A stretch of 64,000 nt of DNA, from assembly GCA_963662175.1 (NCBI GenBank), contig OY759221.1, positions 20,757,027-20,821,026 of the forward strand. Direction: 5' to 3'. Below are positions 1 to 11,113 of the stretch, piece by piece (position 1 is the first letter of the stretch; every line of letters begins with the position of its first letter). The notes beneath the pieces were generated by a model. It searched no databases, was not told where the DNA came from, and was given only the letters and a program-made list of their open reading frames with translations. The stretch comes from Aradus depressus (taxonomy: Eukaryota; Arthropoda; Insecta; Hemiptera; Aradidae). The translations under genes and the position numbers were made by a program.

Positions 1-1245
1 ATTATGTATACACATGATTACATATTTATTAACTTTCCCCCAAAAAATCAGTTATTTTAGTTTGCTTGCTTTTTTTAAGTATACATTTTTTCTTACATGG
101 TTATGAAGTTCCGAAGTCACGATCCCTACGGAGGCAAAGGAAAGACTAATCTGAAACTAGGAATATACGTACTAGAAGGGAGTTCGAAGAAAATTCGACA
201 AGGGGGAAATGGCATGTTTGGAAATGGAATGACTCATTGCGCTCGGAAAGAGTAAACAAGAACCGTGTTTAAAACCCTTTTCTATAATGTTCGTATTTTT
301 CATCCGTTCAAAGTCATACTGTTTTACCCAATTATGTATGTATGTGCGTATGTACATACATATTATATCGTTATAACCGGAATGAAAAAACAACTTTTTC
401 TTATGTTTTATACGGAATATCGTTATAAATAACATTGTTAAATCCGGATTTATTTCTTCACTTTTAAATATCAAACCAAACTAGATACAGGTTTTACATC
501 GTTATATCAGGAATCCTTATAAATGGATTTTACTGTATGAATATTAAGGTTACAAAATGGAACTTGTCCCGGGCCATTCTAGATCAACAATGAATACATG
601 AAATGACCTACTGAGAAACATAAATGATTCAGTTTGTAACATTTCTTCATTGACAAAGATAAATACAAATACACAATCTGCACAATGCAATTTAGTGACC
701 GGGAATGTGGGATATAGGAATATGCAGACCGTCGTAATCTTTACATTTTTCCATTGTTAAAAAAATAATGTTCATATCCATTGTCCAAACGGTCAATGGC
801 TGCCCATTGTTAAATAGTGAATTTGAAACTAGATACTGACTTTTGACAGTTGAAAAATGGCTCTTTAGACCAGAGTGCTGGATGCTCTACACCACTGATA
901 GTGCCTTAAATCTCTCCCTGCTAAGCCCTTGTCGGAGGAGGGTTTCCTGGGATAAAATATGGTTTCATACTTTTTTTGCACCCCCTACTGCTACTCAATG
1001 GGTTTTCCTCTTTCTCACAAATCCAGGATGGGCTTATCTCGAGATGCAGGAGGCCTTCTGGATAAGGTTTAACCAAGTCCTGCACCAAATATTTTATTAT
1101 AAAACCTAGTATTCAAAATGTTATTAAAGTTAGTAAATCAGTATTATTTTACCGCGGCTCCAAAATGAAAACTTTTCAAAATAATTTTTCCAGGATTTTC
1201 CAATATAGAAGACGGTATTTTGCCAGAATTTACTCGCCTCTTATA
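1..1245. other. A+T-rich non-coding stretch
   Basis: No convincing gene. The short open frames lack family motifs. Positions about 540-660 resemble 34775-34905 (shared core TGAATACATGAAATGACCTA versus AAATGCATGAAATGACCTAA), a weak dispersed repeat called R5 here. Its class is unknown. Confidence 0.6.
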
Positions 1246-1510
1246 TTTACTTCACCAGCTGTATGAAGTTTAGGGGCAGTTATGTAATCGGTCAAAAATT
1301 CTATGTGTTTTCAACGAAATTTCATGTTTTCCGACCTCCAGTTTCCAATAATGAAAAGAAATTGTCTACGTCTTACGATTGTCTACTCTCGAAAGAATAA
1401 ATGTATCGACACAAAATTTCATATGTATATTCAATACCCCATAAGAACGACAACTAATGATTTTCAGCCAAATTGGCCGAAGGGAATAGGGGGATTAGGG
1501 GAGAGATTTT
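1246..1510 (-). repeat. R1 dispersed repeat copy
   Basis: On the minus strand this ends with the R1 3' signature: CGAAATTTCATG context, a 'gattacataactncccctatacttc'-like stretch, then an ACTTCACCAGC terminal motif (seen at 1260 on the plus strand as TTCACCAGCTGTATGAAG). It also contains the module 'tgtatcgacacaaaatttcatatg' and 'attttcagccaaattggccga', which recurs in every R1 copy. Non-coding. Confidence 0.75.
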
Positions 1511-1562
1511 TGAACCCGCGATCTTGAGCTCAGAAAGCAAACATGCTACCTCTGAGCGTCCT
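1508..1562 (-). repeat. SINE1 tRNA-like head fragment
   Basis: On the minus strand this shows the SINE1 head only: GAGCTCAAGATCGCGGGTTC, an altered box B followed by AAAA. The body is missing. It abuts the R1 copy. Confidence 0.6.
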
Positions 1563-1874
1563 CCTTTTCACAAGTGATCATCCTCCCTCCCACTTCGAAT
1601 AAAAATCGTTCCCCGCCAATGGGTATGGTGTTCAGACACAAACGATTGAAAGGTTATATGGGTTATCGCGAAATGAAGGAATAACACACAGAGGAAGTGC
1701 AAGGCATCACGTCATCGGCCATGAAGACATTTTACATAGAATTAAAGACTGACCGGAAACCAACGCTTAAGGTTCATAATTGACTGAATAACCTGAAATA
1801 AGACTTTACATAGTGGCCCCCGTCAGTGCGAAAGTACTCACTTCTCTCTCTTGTTAAATAGAGTGTGAGTTATA
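1516..1874. other. Non-coding stretch
   Basis: Between the SINE1 head and the pogo element I see no gene and no repeat that I recognise. Confidence 0.5.
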
Positions 1875-2550
1875 CAGTAGAACCTCTATAAGTCGAACAT
1901 CAAGGGAGACGCCAAAAAAATCGAGTTATAGAGTTTTCGACTTATGGAGGATTTCGACAGGTGGATTTGGATTCGACTTGTAGTGATTAAGATTCATTCT
2001 AACTAATTTTGAGTTAGAGAGGTGAAATAAATAAAAATTCAAGTTACAGAGGTAACAAACATATTTATATTTATTATAAATCAACATTATTTCAAAACAT
2101 CCTTAAAATAAAAAAATACGTAGTATATGTAGGTATTAAAAAAAGTCAGTAATTTTTTTTTGCTTTAGATAATTGGTAATCCTATTTATTGTATACTCCT
2201 AAATTGTTTTCTAAGAAACAATGGTGTACATTGTCGGCAAATTCTTCAAGTCGGTAACTTATTTTTCTTCGAGCTATAGAGGTAATAAGTTTCAAATAAT
2301 CGAGTTGTAAAGGTTGTAAAATAAAACATTGCTATGTTCGAGATACAGAGGTCCAATTTATTTTTTCGAGTTATACAGGGAAAATTTGTACCAAAATGGC
2401 TTGTAGGGACTCACTGATTATTTCGACTAATAGAGGGTTGAGATTTCGCGTAATGGAGGTTTTGGGGCTTGAAGGGAAAGGAACAAAACTTTTTTTCGAG
2501 TTTTGGAGGTTTTCGACTTATCGGAGGTTCGACTTAAAGAGGTTTTACTG
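1875..2550. mobile_element. Pogo/Tigger-like non-autonomous DNA transposon
   Basis: The left end reads CAGTAGAACCTCTATAAGTC and the right end is the inverted equivalent, CAGTAAAACCTCTTTAAGTC. TA dinucleotides flank both ends (1873-1874 and 2551-2552), the target duplication expected for the Tc1/mariner-pogo group. The 676-bp interior has no transposase ORF. It does contain several degenerate copies of the terminal phrase 'cgagttatagaggt/cgacttatggagg', so the element is built largely of repeated subterminal motifs. Confidence 0.85.
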
Positions 2551-3040
2551 TATTTACGAATGTGTTTCGAGATAACTCTCTTGTCTATAATGATATATAA
2601 AGAGAGAGTATATTGGAGGAGGCGATAGATAAAAGGTCTCTCCCGGGTTCATGGATATTTGTAAATAACCCTGGTAATGCAACCCGCCCCGCCCCTGTAA
2701 TGTCAAAATAAAAATCATAATAAAAACATTTCTGTATTTGTGATAATCTCAAAAACTACTTAACCGATTTGAATTATTTTTTCACTGTTGAGAAGCTTAT
2801 TTCTTCCCGGTGGACATAAGATAGATCTTATGTGGTAACAGTGAAGCAAGTCGGAGGAGAAATGGCCGTCCGGACGCCATTTATTGCATACGCTATCTAA
2901 ATAGTTAAAGATTTATCAAAATTATATATGAAGAAATTGTTGGCAATAAAACGTTCAATAAAAAGGCCGCGACAGCATCTACCTATTTATCGTATAATAA
3001 TACTATTATTCTCAGTCAAATCAGCCTCATGAAATTCTGG
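2551..3040. other. Non-coding stretch with Helitron-like 5' fragment
   Basis: Around 2738-2830, 'gataatctcaaaaactacttaaccgattt' resembles the opening of Helitron-like elements in insects (compare 62640 and 63920). No matching 3' end was found, so this is a weak call. The rest is featureless. Confidence 0.35.
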
Positions 3041-3105
3041 TAAAAAATCATCATCGAATTTCAGACCGATTACATAACTTCCCCTATATTTTTGCCATTT
3101 TTAAT
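3040..3105 (+). repeat. R1 3'-end fragment
   Basis: This holds only the terminal R1 phrase: 'catcgaatttcagaccgattacataacttcccctatat'. The rest of the element is absent. Confidence 0.6.
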
Positions 3106-3569
3106 AATAATAATTGCTTAAACTGTTGTAAAAAATGAAGCCAACTTAATCCCTTATTAATGTTGACTTAAGTAGTTGATGACTTAAGCCGTTTCGGTGA
3201 AACACCTAAAGATATTGTAAGTTTGATGTAAACTTGAGTGGATCACGAAGCGAGTTGCTAGAATGTGAACAGGTTTGTAAGATGAAGGTCGCCTCGACTG
3301 GGGTCCTCTTCTAGGTGGTTCAACTTGTTGAGATTTGTGCACCTGAACCAATACAAGAAGAAGAAGAGATGAACTCAACCAGAAGTAGAAGAATCCTGGT
3401 GGTAACTTCATTTTGGACAGTTTTGATCTCTGACGACAAAAAGGCTCCGTCTTCCATCAACTTTGTATCATAACAGATAACTGTTACTCATAATTACCAA
3501 TATTTTGAAAATAACTTAATTTAAAATGTTTTAATAAGTTTTAATGTTTAAATAAAATTAAAAAAAAAA
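3106..3569. other. Non-coding stretch
   Basis: A 75-codon minus-strand frame (3184-3411) has a hydrophobic start but no homology that I recognise, and no neighbouring splice or polyadenylation context supports it. Treated as non-coding. Confidence 0.5.
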
Positions 3570-3579
3570 ATAAAATAAA

Positions 3580-3830
3580 GTACATAACAATCTAAAATTT
3601 CATGGATGGGGACAGATATGTTATTCCTGTCCCCCATCTGAGTTACAACTGGGAGAACGGAGTACGTGAGACTAGACAAAGCTGCCATCTCCTCTCTAGA
3701 GTTGAGGAGGGGAGACTTTTCCAATTTAATTTCTATGCTTTCTAAGAAATTATTAAAATTAGATAGTTTTTTTTTTTTTTAAGACTGCCTAATAATGAGG
3801 GCAACCTCGAAAGCCGGCTAGCAAAAATTA
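3580..3830 (+). repeat. R4 dispersed repeat with hammerhead-like motif
   Basis: Homologous to 41585-41805. Both share 'aaaatttcatgga' then TTATTCCTGTCCCCCATCTG, and both end with 'taatgag(g/a)(g/a)caacctcgaaagccgg'. The end (3788-3817) has a short hairpin (GAGG/CCTC) followed by GAAAG, like the hammerhead-core motif in other repeats of this window. Non-coding. Confidence 0.65.
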
Positions 3831-3881
3831 ATAAGTGAGAGGTCAGACTATATTTTATTTTACGACTTGTGAAACATATTG

Positions 3882-4165
3882 TTTTTTTAGCCAAATCGGT
3901 TAAAGGAGAGGGGGCGATTAGGGGGGAGGCTTAACATAAAACCTCTAATAACTGACAGAATGAACGTTTCATGAGCGTTAACAAAAAACCCTAATAACTA
4001 CTAATGTAATGAAAGCCCTTACTCGAAGTTTTAAGCGATTTTCAAATTTCAGCAAAATTAGACATAGAGTTGAGTTTAAAGGGAGAGTGAGAACTTATTT
4101 GATTGCTAATAATTCAAACTGGAAAAGTGCCTTGCCGGTGATTTACCGACGACATTTTTTCCCTT
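3882..4165 (-). repeat. R1 dispersed repeat copy
   Basis: On the minus strand this starts with the R1 palindromic 5' hallmark (plus strand GCCGGTGATTTACCGACGAC at about 4135) and runs into the C-rich module (plus strand 'gagagggggcgattaggggggaggc'). The 3' half is missing. Confidence 0.7.
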
Positions 4166-4799
4166 TACTATTTGCCTTTCCCTCAATGAAAACAAAATAA
4201 GTACCTTTAAGAGGAATTATTTTAAAAGCACTCGACAGAAGGTAAATAACACATTAAATCCACTTTGCTCCAAGGATTAACAGGATTAGCGCATTTAAGT
4301 AAATAATGAACTTGTCCCTTTCGAAAAAATCAATAATGTAACCTTAAAAAAAAAATGTACCAAGGTTGTAAGTTCTATAAACAATCTGTAATACTATTGG
4401 TACACACAGAAGACAGGGTTATCACGAAAAACCGAAAATGAGTTGAGCTTACAAAAAGTTTAGGTCGGTGTCGATACATCAGCCGTTGTGTGCTTCATGT
4501 TTGTATACGGTTTATTCGTTAAAAAAATAAGTTTGATTATTAATTTAATACGTTTAGTTTGATTCTGAGTTAGTCTTAAATAATTAAAAATGTCAAAAAC
4601 TTCAACGGAACGTGTTCAACAATTCCGTGCAAGACAAAAGCAAATACAGCAACAAGGAAGTCAACTTAAAAGTAATTTTATACTTATAATAAATACAAAT
4701 AAAATGAATATATATTTATTAATTTGTTTATTGTGCGCTTATGTGGGTGAGGCACACCTTTTAATTGTTTTTTTTCGTGATTGGGATCTTGAGGTTTGA
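4166..4799. other. A+T-rich non-coding stretch
   Basis: A small frame (4590-4799) begins MSKTSTERVQQFRARQ, a phrase common in transposon and repeat-derived ORFs of insects, but it runs into A+T-rich sequence after about 25 codons. At most it is a remnant. Confidence 0.4.
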
Positions 4800-4890
4800 A
4801 AACATGAAATTTCGCTGAAAATTGAGCTTCGAATTTCTGACCGATTACATAACTTTCCCTATACTTCGTAGCAGGAGAAGTGAAATTTCG
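4800..4890 (+). repeat. R1 3'-end fragment
   Basis: Contains 'acatgaaatttcgctgaaaa' and the terminal phrase 'ccgattacataactttccctatacttcgtagcaggagaag', the right end of the R1 family. Confidence 0.7.
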
Positions 4891-4914
4891 CCCTCTTCGT
4901 GTGTGTGTTTTTTA

Positions 4915-5190
4915 TAAATGTACTCGCATCCATAAGGACGTCACCTATTGATTTTCAACCATTCAACCAAAGGGAAGTGAGTGAGGGGGGGGGGGGGGGG
5001 GGGGGAGTATAAGAGGAGGGGTATCAACTTTAAAATACTAATAACTGCCGATATAATAAATGTATCGACACGAAATTTTATATGAGGGTACAGAAATACA
5101 TGAAAAAGATGCCTATTGTTTCTCAGCCAAGTTAGTCAATATTTCGCACTGGAGAAATTGCCGGTGATTCACCGACAGACAAATGCAAGT
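4915..5190 (-). repeat. R1 copy with expanded G tract
   Basis: Minus-strand R1 copy: 'gacgtcacctattgattttcaacc' module, then a run of more than 20 G at about 4984-5006, then the 5' palindrome (plus strand GCCGGTGATTCACCGAC at about 5161). It lies head to head with the plus-strand R1 fragment just before it. Confidence 0.75.
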
Positions 5191-5569
5191 AAGCCGGGGT
5201 ATACTGAGGTTCGGAGGCGGCGTGGTTTGGAGGCGGCGGAATTAGGGGCCGAAGGCCGCAGGAGGCGGATCCAATAGTATAATTAAGTATAGTCAGAAAA
5301 AAGGCACCATCACGACCTTGAGACACCTCTCTGTCTGCATACACCATACATAAGTAGATTCAAATGACCTTGAGCTGTCACAATACACATGGGAAAGTGA
5401 ACAAAAATATATTGCTATTATATTTTATTTATTTTGTGTAAATATTTATATAGGCAGGATGTATGCACCCCGCTTCAGGAACTTATGTAAGGTCAAATTG
5501 TATAAAACCTAAATAAATATATACATAAAACCCAAACTATTCTCCTGATAAGATAATAAATGTTATCGG
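5191..5569. other. Non-coding stretch
   Basis: No recognised gene or repeat. A moderately G+C-rich patch at 5195-5275 carries GGCGG runs but has no coding signature. Confidence 0.5.
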
Positions 5570-5745
5570 TACCTTGTAAAATGTACATAGACCCCTAAGT
5601 AATGTGGTCTCAATTTTCGTCCGATTTTGGCCAAAATCTAGTCAGATCTAAGTTAACACATGTGACTTCTTCATTCCAAATTTCAAGTTAATAGCTTCAA
5701 TGGTTTCTGCGGTAGAGCTCTCATAAACTTCCAATTATATACATA
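5570..5745 (-). repeat. R2 dispersed repeat fragment
   Basis: Contains the R2 phrases 'tctcaattttcgtccgattttggccaaaatcta' and 'gtttctgcggtagagctctca' (plus strand), also seen at 6075, 8570 and, inverted, at 54600-54800. Non-coding. Confidence 0.7.
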
Positions 5746-5765
5746 CAATAAAATACTACCAATAA

Positions 5766-6058
5766 TAGTTAGGTATTGTGACTCATGCCCGGGCTTTAAC
5801 TACGACATAACGCCTATTACCAGAGCACTCTTTCGTTTCTCTGGTGGACATGACCTAAGTCTAATGTGGGAGTCCTAAATTTTGCCTATCCAGGTTTATT
5901 CACCTAGGGTAGGGGTCTTTTGAGTATCTGACATCGTACAGGCTCGGGACCATCGCTTAACGTCCCATCTGAAGAACGGCATGCTGATGATTTTCACCTC
6001 CCAGATAAAAACCAGGTTTCTAACCCGCGATCTTGAGCTAAGTAGGCAAGCACGCATG
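5766..6058 (-). mobile_element. SINE1 copy
   Basis: Minus-strand tRNA-derived SINE. It has the conserved tail-proximal phrase (plus strand ACTCATGCCCGGGCTTTAAC), the central 'gacatcgtacaggctcgggaccatcgcttaacgtccca' and part of the tRNA-like head. Box B is altered (TTTCTAACCC) and box A is truncated, so it is an old copy. It is flanked on both sides by R2 fragments. Confidence 0.85.
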
Positions 6059-6265
6059 TACTTAGGCCCGGAGTAAAGAGGTCTCAATTTTCGTCCAATT
6101 TCGACCAAAATCTAATTGGATTTACGTTAGATCAAGTGACTTCTTCATTTCAATATAATCATCGCAAAATTGTCAAAACGTATTCAGGAGACGGTGAAAA
6201 TCCGTTGATAACTCGATCTCAGATTTTCGCACAATCACAATACCTCTTTATATGTATGATAAAGT
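6059..6265 (-). repeat. R2 dispersed repeat fragment
   Basis: A second minus-strand R2 piece starts directly at the SINE1 head, with 'tactttaggcc'-like sequence, 'tctcaattttcgtccaattt' and the terminal phrase 'aaatccgttgataactcgatctcagattttcgcac'. It repeats sequence also in 5570-5745, so the two are separate copies and not one copy split by the SINE. Confidence 0.7.
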
Positions 6266-6674
6266 AAAAAGAAGTTAATTTTATTTATTTATATCAAATT
6301 CAACGTCATTTGTTGGTCAAGGACTGACGTATGAAAGGGAAATTTCCCGAAACGCTATTTGATATGACCTATTTTTTGTTGACTTTCTGCTTGATAATGG
6401 ATCCATTGTGAATTGTTCCTTTCATATTGAGGTTATTAGTACGAAGCCAAACAACGAAACGAAACCAACCTTCTGTAAGTACTTAACCTAACCCAATACA
6501 AAGATAAATGTTACGAAATATGGAATTTTATATTCCTTTGTCGGGTTTAACAGGACGACAACCATAAAACTAAATCCTAAAAAGATGCCATATTTTTGGT
6601 TGTTCGCAGTTTTCTCTGTAATATAAATGTCAGAATATAGATTTGACTACAAGCAGGTTAGTAACTTCAAGCTG
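6266..6674. other. Non-coding stretch
   Basis: No gene or recognised repeat. A+T-rich. Confidence 0.5.
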
Positions 6675-6865
6675 GGAGCCATGGTGGCCTTGCGGGCTAG
6701 AGCCATGAGAGCTTTAGTCGCATGCTCTTACCATGGTTTGCGGGTTCGAATCCCGTCCGGGAGTGAGTTTTATTTCGTAGATAAATCCCTCCCGGTGCCA
6801 TGAATGTTGTAAAACAACTAGATAACACCTTTATAAGTGACATGGGTAATATGCATTGTACTGTG
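6675..6865 (+). mobile_element. SINE2 copy (tRNA-derived)
   Basis: Second SINE family. Its tRNA-like head has GGGCTAGAGC and a perfect RNA polymerase III box B (GGTTCGAATCC at about 6740), followed by 'gtccgggagtgagttttatt', 'tccctcccggtgccatg' and 'ctagataacacctttataagtgacatgg'. Related copies lie at 18799-18985 and 19078-19268. The tail runs into A+T-rich DNA. Confidence 0.85.
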
Positions 6866-7007
6866 ATAATTAAATTGTGTTAATCTTAAATAAATGATAG
6901 GTAAATAAATAAAAATATAAATAATAATTAATAATTGAGTGAAATAATAATAATTAAATAAATTAATTAATAATAAACAAAACAAAAAAAATTGAATAAA
7001 CAATAAA

Positions 7008-7740
7008 TTACCACATTTCCTGTAGAAATGTTATCTCTTTTCTTTTACTTAATTTTGATTTCTACAGTAATTTCCGAAAAGGGCCCTAAATAATATCAAA
7101 AGTTCAAGACGTGCAATTTTGAAGAAAGTGCACGTATTTTTTTAAAAAATTTTAATTCACAAACTTTTTATTTGGATTTCTTAAGAGATTTTTTTTCAAT
7201 AATATTAAATCTAATCCAAAAGTTTTCAAATTATCTTACTGGGCCAACAGGGAAAATGAATAGAATATAACTTACGATAACAAATATTGGGTTTATTTTC
7301 TTAAATCTACATTATAAAATTAAAAAACTAAACATTGAAACAAACAAAAATCAAAAGAAAAATCTTAAAAACTAAATTCTTAAAAACTATTTCAATTTTT
7401 TTTTTTTTTATATATTTTTGGCCATTCTACAAATTTAAGTTATATCTTTCTGGGCATATATCCTGTACATATAAACAAACAACAGTACCTTCTTTGCTGA
7501 TCAATTTCACCGTAAATTCAATCCTATTTAGTTCATTATATCTTAAGCCTAAACACCACTCCTAACACACTCAGCCCTCGAATCTAGTCTACATACACTA
7601 AAAAACAGTTGATGGCCGTGTTTTGTTTTTTTACTCATTTGTTTTAAAAGAAATTTGCTTTTTATAGAAAAATAAATATAATTAATTTTTTTATATTAAT
7701 AATTTAATCATTTTAATGTGTGCATTTTTTTTTTATACAT
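7008..7740 (+). repeat. R3 long dispersed repeat, copy 1
   Basis: About 730 bp is homologous, in inverted orientation, to 30530-31320. Shared landmarks include TACCACATTTCCTGTA at the start, 'atctaatccaaaagttttcaaat', 'cactgaaacaaacaaaaatcaaaag', 'gcctaaacaccac' and 'cagttgatggccgtgttttg'. No transposase or reverse transcriptase frame survives and no terminal repeats were recognised. It may be a decayed non-autonomous element or an old segmental duplicate. Confidence 0.75.
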
Positions 7741-8112
7741 CACAGTACATAAGGTCAAAAAAAAAATTTAAGAATATTATTAACGTTATTTAAACAATAT
7801 TCGCTATTTAAACAAACAATTGTTGGCATGTTTTGATTTTGGCTAGTGACTGACCGGTTGGTGAGGCGCCTGCATAATTCATAGCCACATCCTGCCAAGC
7901 AGGAGGCATTACAATGCATGGTGAGTTCGTATTCTGATAGTTTGCATACGAAAACTGCAAACGTATCACCTTTGTTATCTATCTTCTCTCTTATCTGGGC
8001 TCACTTAGATTGTCTTCGTCAACATATACAAAAATTTTAATGTCCACATTTCTATATTATTCAAAAATCTTTTCTAAACTACATTTAAAATGATTTCGTC
8101 ATAACATGTTTA
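7741..8112. other. Non-coding stretch
   Basis: Mostly A+T-rich. Positions 7855-7925 (GGTTGGTGAGGCGCCTGC, then 'ccaagcaggaggcattacaatgcatgg') are more G+C-rich and could be a SINE head, but box A and box B are not convincing. Confidence 0.4.
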
Positions 8113-8775
8113 TGCCCACCACTTTTGTACAGCTCTCTCTCTCTCTCGTAAAATATTAGCCAATAATAAAAAAATATATTTTATAATTCTTTGCTACGCG
8201 ATACAATTGAAACTACTTTTTATATTCTTTGACGCCTTATAACTTTCATCGTATTGGTCCTACGTCAACTTTGGTGACTTTTTATCGTTGGAAATTTAAT
8301 AAAAAACATTTTTGATAAGGATCAATTTTTCGATAGGACTAACCGTTTTCGCATAAATCAAACAAAAGTATAAAAAAAATGGGTTTCAAAACTCCTATGT
8401 CGGTTTTCGACATATATCTCGCAGAACGGGCGACTTGTGAAAAATCATAATCCATACAAAATGTTCCTTTCAATTTTTTCTACAACTCTTACTTAAAACT
8501 ATTTTTGATTAGGTCATAAATATGACGGCGGTATCATATAAAATGTATTTAGGCCCCGAAGTAAAGTAGTCTCAATTTTCGTCCGATTTCACTCAAAATC
8601 TAATCAAATCTTTTCATTCTGAATTTCGAATAGTTTCTGCGTTAGAGTGCTCACTGGATCAAGAGCGCTCAAAACGTATTCAGGGGATTTTGAAACGTGA
8701 AAATCCGTTGAAAACTCAAACTCAGAATTTACACGATTACAATAGTTCCTTATAATAAAGGTATAAGAAAGTAAT
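8113..8775 (-). repeat. R2 dispersed repeat, long copy
   Basis: The most complete minus-strand R2 copy. Its end (plus strand CACTTTTGTACAGCTCTCTC at 8119) matches the end at about 13505. It continues through 'accgttttcgcataaatcaaac', the 'gacatatatctcgcagaacgggcgacttgtgaaaaatcat' module and the 'tctcaattttcgtccgatttcac' module, to 'cacgattacaatagttccttataataaaggtataagaaag'. Non-coding, with no recognised terminal inverted repeats. Confidence 0.75.
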
Positions 8776-8856
8776 AATAAAAAATAATATAAGGCAAAAA
8801 AATAATTTTCAAATATACAAATCAAATGGCATTATTATTAAAGTGCATAGTATATA

Positions 8857-9481
8857 CAGTGGAATCCGCTTATTAGCAATTCGCTTAATAGGAATATCCG
8901 CACATTGGCTTCAGAACGGACCGGATCGGCAAAATACAGTGAGTTTTGTCCGCTTATTAGCAATGAATGTCCGGTTTAAGGGTTCAATTATGAACGCAGA
9001 ATGAGGTTTCGAGATAGGAAAATAGGATGTTTCTCGGAAGGTCGGTCTTCGGGGAAAAATAACACTTGCGTAAACAGATTTAGTTCCTGACTATTCCCTG
9101 AAAAACGGAAAGGAGTAAAGCCATAATTACATAATTCTCAGAAGACTTTGATTTTTGAACCGAACCCCCGCGAGTTTTAAACAGTAAGCTATTCAGTTGT
9201 ATTCGGGTCATTGTGGAGTGCGTGTTGTTTGTTAAAAAGGTGCGATGAGTCACAAACGACGCGATCTCTCCTTGTCGGAAAAAATTGAAGTTTTAAAATC
9301 GTATGATGCCCTGCCTAAAATGACGCAACGAGAGGGTGCAGAACGTCTTGAAATTTCCCAGTCAGTACTGTGCAGACTACTAAAGAACCGGTACGAAACT
9401 GAACTTTCAGTTCAGGAAAATGCAAGTGGGCGTAGAAAGATTTCATGCCTACCTAATTTTTATATTTTTCTTTCTCTCTCT

Positions 9482-9512
<31 letters not shown>

Positions 9513-9572
9513 CCGTTTATTAGGTTCAAAGTACGGTGGTCCCGATTTGATTCTAATAAGCGGATTCCACTG
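8857..9572 (+). mobile_element. Pogo/Tigger element with transposase remnant
   Basis: Both ends carry the same 20-bp inverted repeat, CAGTGGAATCCGCTTATTAG, with TA on each side (8855-8856, 9573-9574). The length is 716 bp, so this is an internally deleted derivative of a Tigger/pogo transposon. It keeps the 5' leader and the first exon-like part of the transposase (next entry). A run of about 28 C (9481-9508) sits where the coding sequence stops. Confidence 0.92.
9245..9450 (+). pseudogene. Truncated pogo/CENP-B-type transposase N-terminus
   Basis: The frame starts MSHKRRDLSLSEKIEVLKSY and gives a CENP-B/Psq-type helix-turn-helix: residues 8-20 for helix 1, then KMTQREGAERLEISQSVLCR, which fits the DNA-recognition helices of Tigger/jerky transposases. 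After about 68 codons the match ends in a poly-C tract encoding a proline run. No DDE domain remains, so the protein could not transpose. In principle the peptide could still bind the element ends. It lies between intact inverted repeats. Confidence 0.85.
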
Positions 9573-9639
9573 TATTATAAATAAATGAAAATAATACCAA
9601 TAAATAGAAATAAAAAATATGTATTAACTTTCCCTTAAG

Positions 9640-9870
9640 GCGATTCCACTGAAAATTTATAGCTATATCGGCCTTATGGGGTTTTTGATTTATCAAATAA
9701 AAATTAGTGTCGATACATTTTATCGATAGTTATTGTGTTCACAGACATAAACATTGATAGACAGGACTTTTTTTTAAATTTTTGCAATGCGGTGAAAACT
9801 GAACATGGACTTTTTGACCTATTACATAACTTTTCTTATACTCCGTGAAGCTGAGGAAGTGATAAAGGAA
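9640..9870 (+). repeat. R1 dispersed repeat, 3' half
   Basis: Contains 'ggccttatggggtttttgat', 'gtgtcgatacattttatcgatagttattgtgttcacagaca' and the terminal 'ctattacataacttttcttatactccgtgaagctgaggaag', the usual 3' half of R1. Confidence 0.75.
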
Positions 9871-10126
9871 GGTAAGATAACGGGTAAGACAGGAAGCCAT
9901 ATAAATGTGGAAATACGAGAATGGTACAACGATATGGCTTCGTATTTATTTACAGAACTAACTTAGTCAACGTCACATTAGTATTTTGTTAGTGCCTTCC
10001 TTATGTAAGCTGCTTTTAAACGAACAGCCATGATGTTGTGAAATTTCCAGTCAATATTCCTGTGGATTTGTATTTATTATTTATTGACTGGCATAACACC
10101 CTTAGAATACAGGAAACAATCATATA
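9871..10126. other. Non-coding stretch
   Basis: Nothing recognised. Confidence 0.5.
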
Positions 10127-10720
10127 TGAGGTCTGTTCATAAAATATGCTGACGGTTTGAATTGCGCGGCTCCAGTTGGTTTCAGGGGAATCCACTTAGT
10201 GTAGCTAGGTTTGTACAGATCAGCTGATGATAACGCTGTTTCCCATTTGCAGATATCTGCATTTGTTGATTAGCTATGTGATTTTTTCGTTTGTCGGATT
10301 TCAGATTGAATGAGCAACGATTTGCTATGAAATTTTGTGTCAAACTTGGAAAATCTGCGACTGAAACATTTGCTATGCTCAACACGGCTTACGGTGATGT
10401 TGCTATGAAGCGTTCGGCATGTTTCAAGTGCTTGAACGTTTTAAGGGTGGTCGACAGTCGATTGAAGACGATGAGCGTCCAACGTTTCACGTCAACTGAC
10501 GACCCACACGTCGACAAAATCAACACCCTGGTGCGGGCAAATCGACGTCTGACCGTCAGGGAGCTTGCTGAACAATGTGGGATATCAGTTGGATCTTGTC
10601 ACGAGATTTTGACTGAAAAATTGAAGATACATCGCGTTGCTGCGAAATTTGTGCCATGTCTGATGACGGACGACCAAAAAGCCAATCGCGTATATGGTTA
10701 CAATTGATATACCTACGTAA
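10127..10720 (+). mobile_element. Truncated mariner element
   Basis: Begins with a mariner-like terminus (TATGAGGTCTGTTCATAAAA), followed by about 160 bp of leader and the 5' third of a transposase. It stops abruptly near 10710 in an A-rich stretch. The 3' inverted repeat and the DDD catalytic region are absent. Confidence 0.8.
10291..10707 (+). pseudogene. Mariner transposase N-terminal fragment (frameshifted)
   Basis: The frame gives the mariner N-terminal domain: LNEQRFAMKFCVKLGKSATE, AYGDVAMKRSACFKC, then TSTDDPHVDKINTLVRANRR and LTVRELAEQCGISVGSCHEI, the two helix-turn-helix units that bind the inverted repeats. Between about 10430 and 10495 the expected 'ERFKGGRQSIEDDERP' is in another frame, so there are two compensating frameshifts. 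The catalytic DD34D domain is missing, with the frame ending after KANRV. A dead copy. Confidence 0.88.
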
Positions 10721-10769
10721 AAGAAAAAACAAAAACAAAAAAAACAGTGTTACATGTTTAAAGGATTTA

Positions 10770-11103
10770 GGTTAGGTTTTATGACTCATGCCCGGGCTTT
10801 AACTATCTGCCTACTACCAGAGCGCTCTTTCGTCACTCTGGTGGACATGAGCCCGACTCTACTGTGGGAGTCCTAAATTTTGCCTACCCTAAATTTTTAT
10901 TCACTTAGGGTAGGGGTCTTTAACGAGTACCTGACATCGTACAGACTCGGGACCATCGCTTAGCGTCCCATCCGAAGGACGGCGTGCTTAAGTTTATTTT
11001 ACCTCCCAAATAAAATAAACTAAAAGGCCTCGGTCGGGTTTCGAACCCACGATCTTGAGCTCAGAAGGCAAGCACGCATACCACTGAGCTACCGGCGCCC
11101 TCA
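10770..11103 (-). mobile_element. SINE1 full-length copy with 10-bp target duplication
   Basis: Minus-strand SINE flanked by AAAGGATTTA at 10760-10769 and again at 11104-11113. The tRNA-like head is intact, with box A TAGCTCAGTGG and box B GGTTCGAAACC (both on the minus strand). It is followed by the roughly 250-bp body and a short tail of TAAAACCTAACCTA type. This is the best-preserved copy and the reference for the family. Confidence 0.95.
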
Positions 11104-11113
11104 AAAGGATTTA

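Noticed and set aside
843..1109. 88-codon frame
   Set aside because: No conserved motif, no supporting splice or polyadenylation context.
3184..3411. Minus-strand 75-codon frame resembling a signal peptide
   Set aside because: Leucine-rich start only. No further evidence of a secreted peptide gene.
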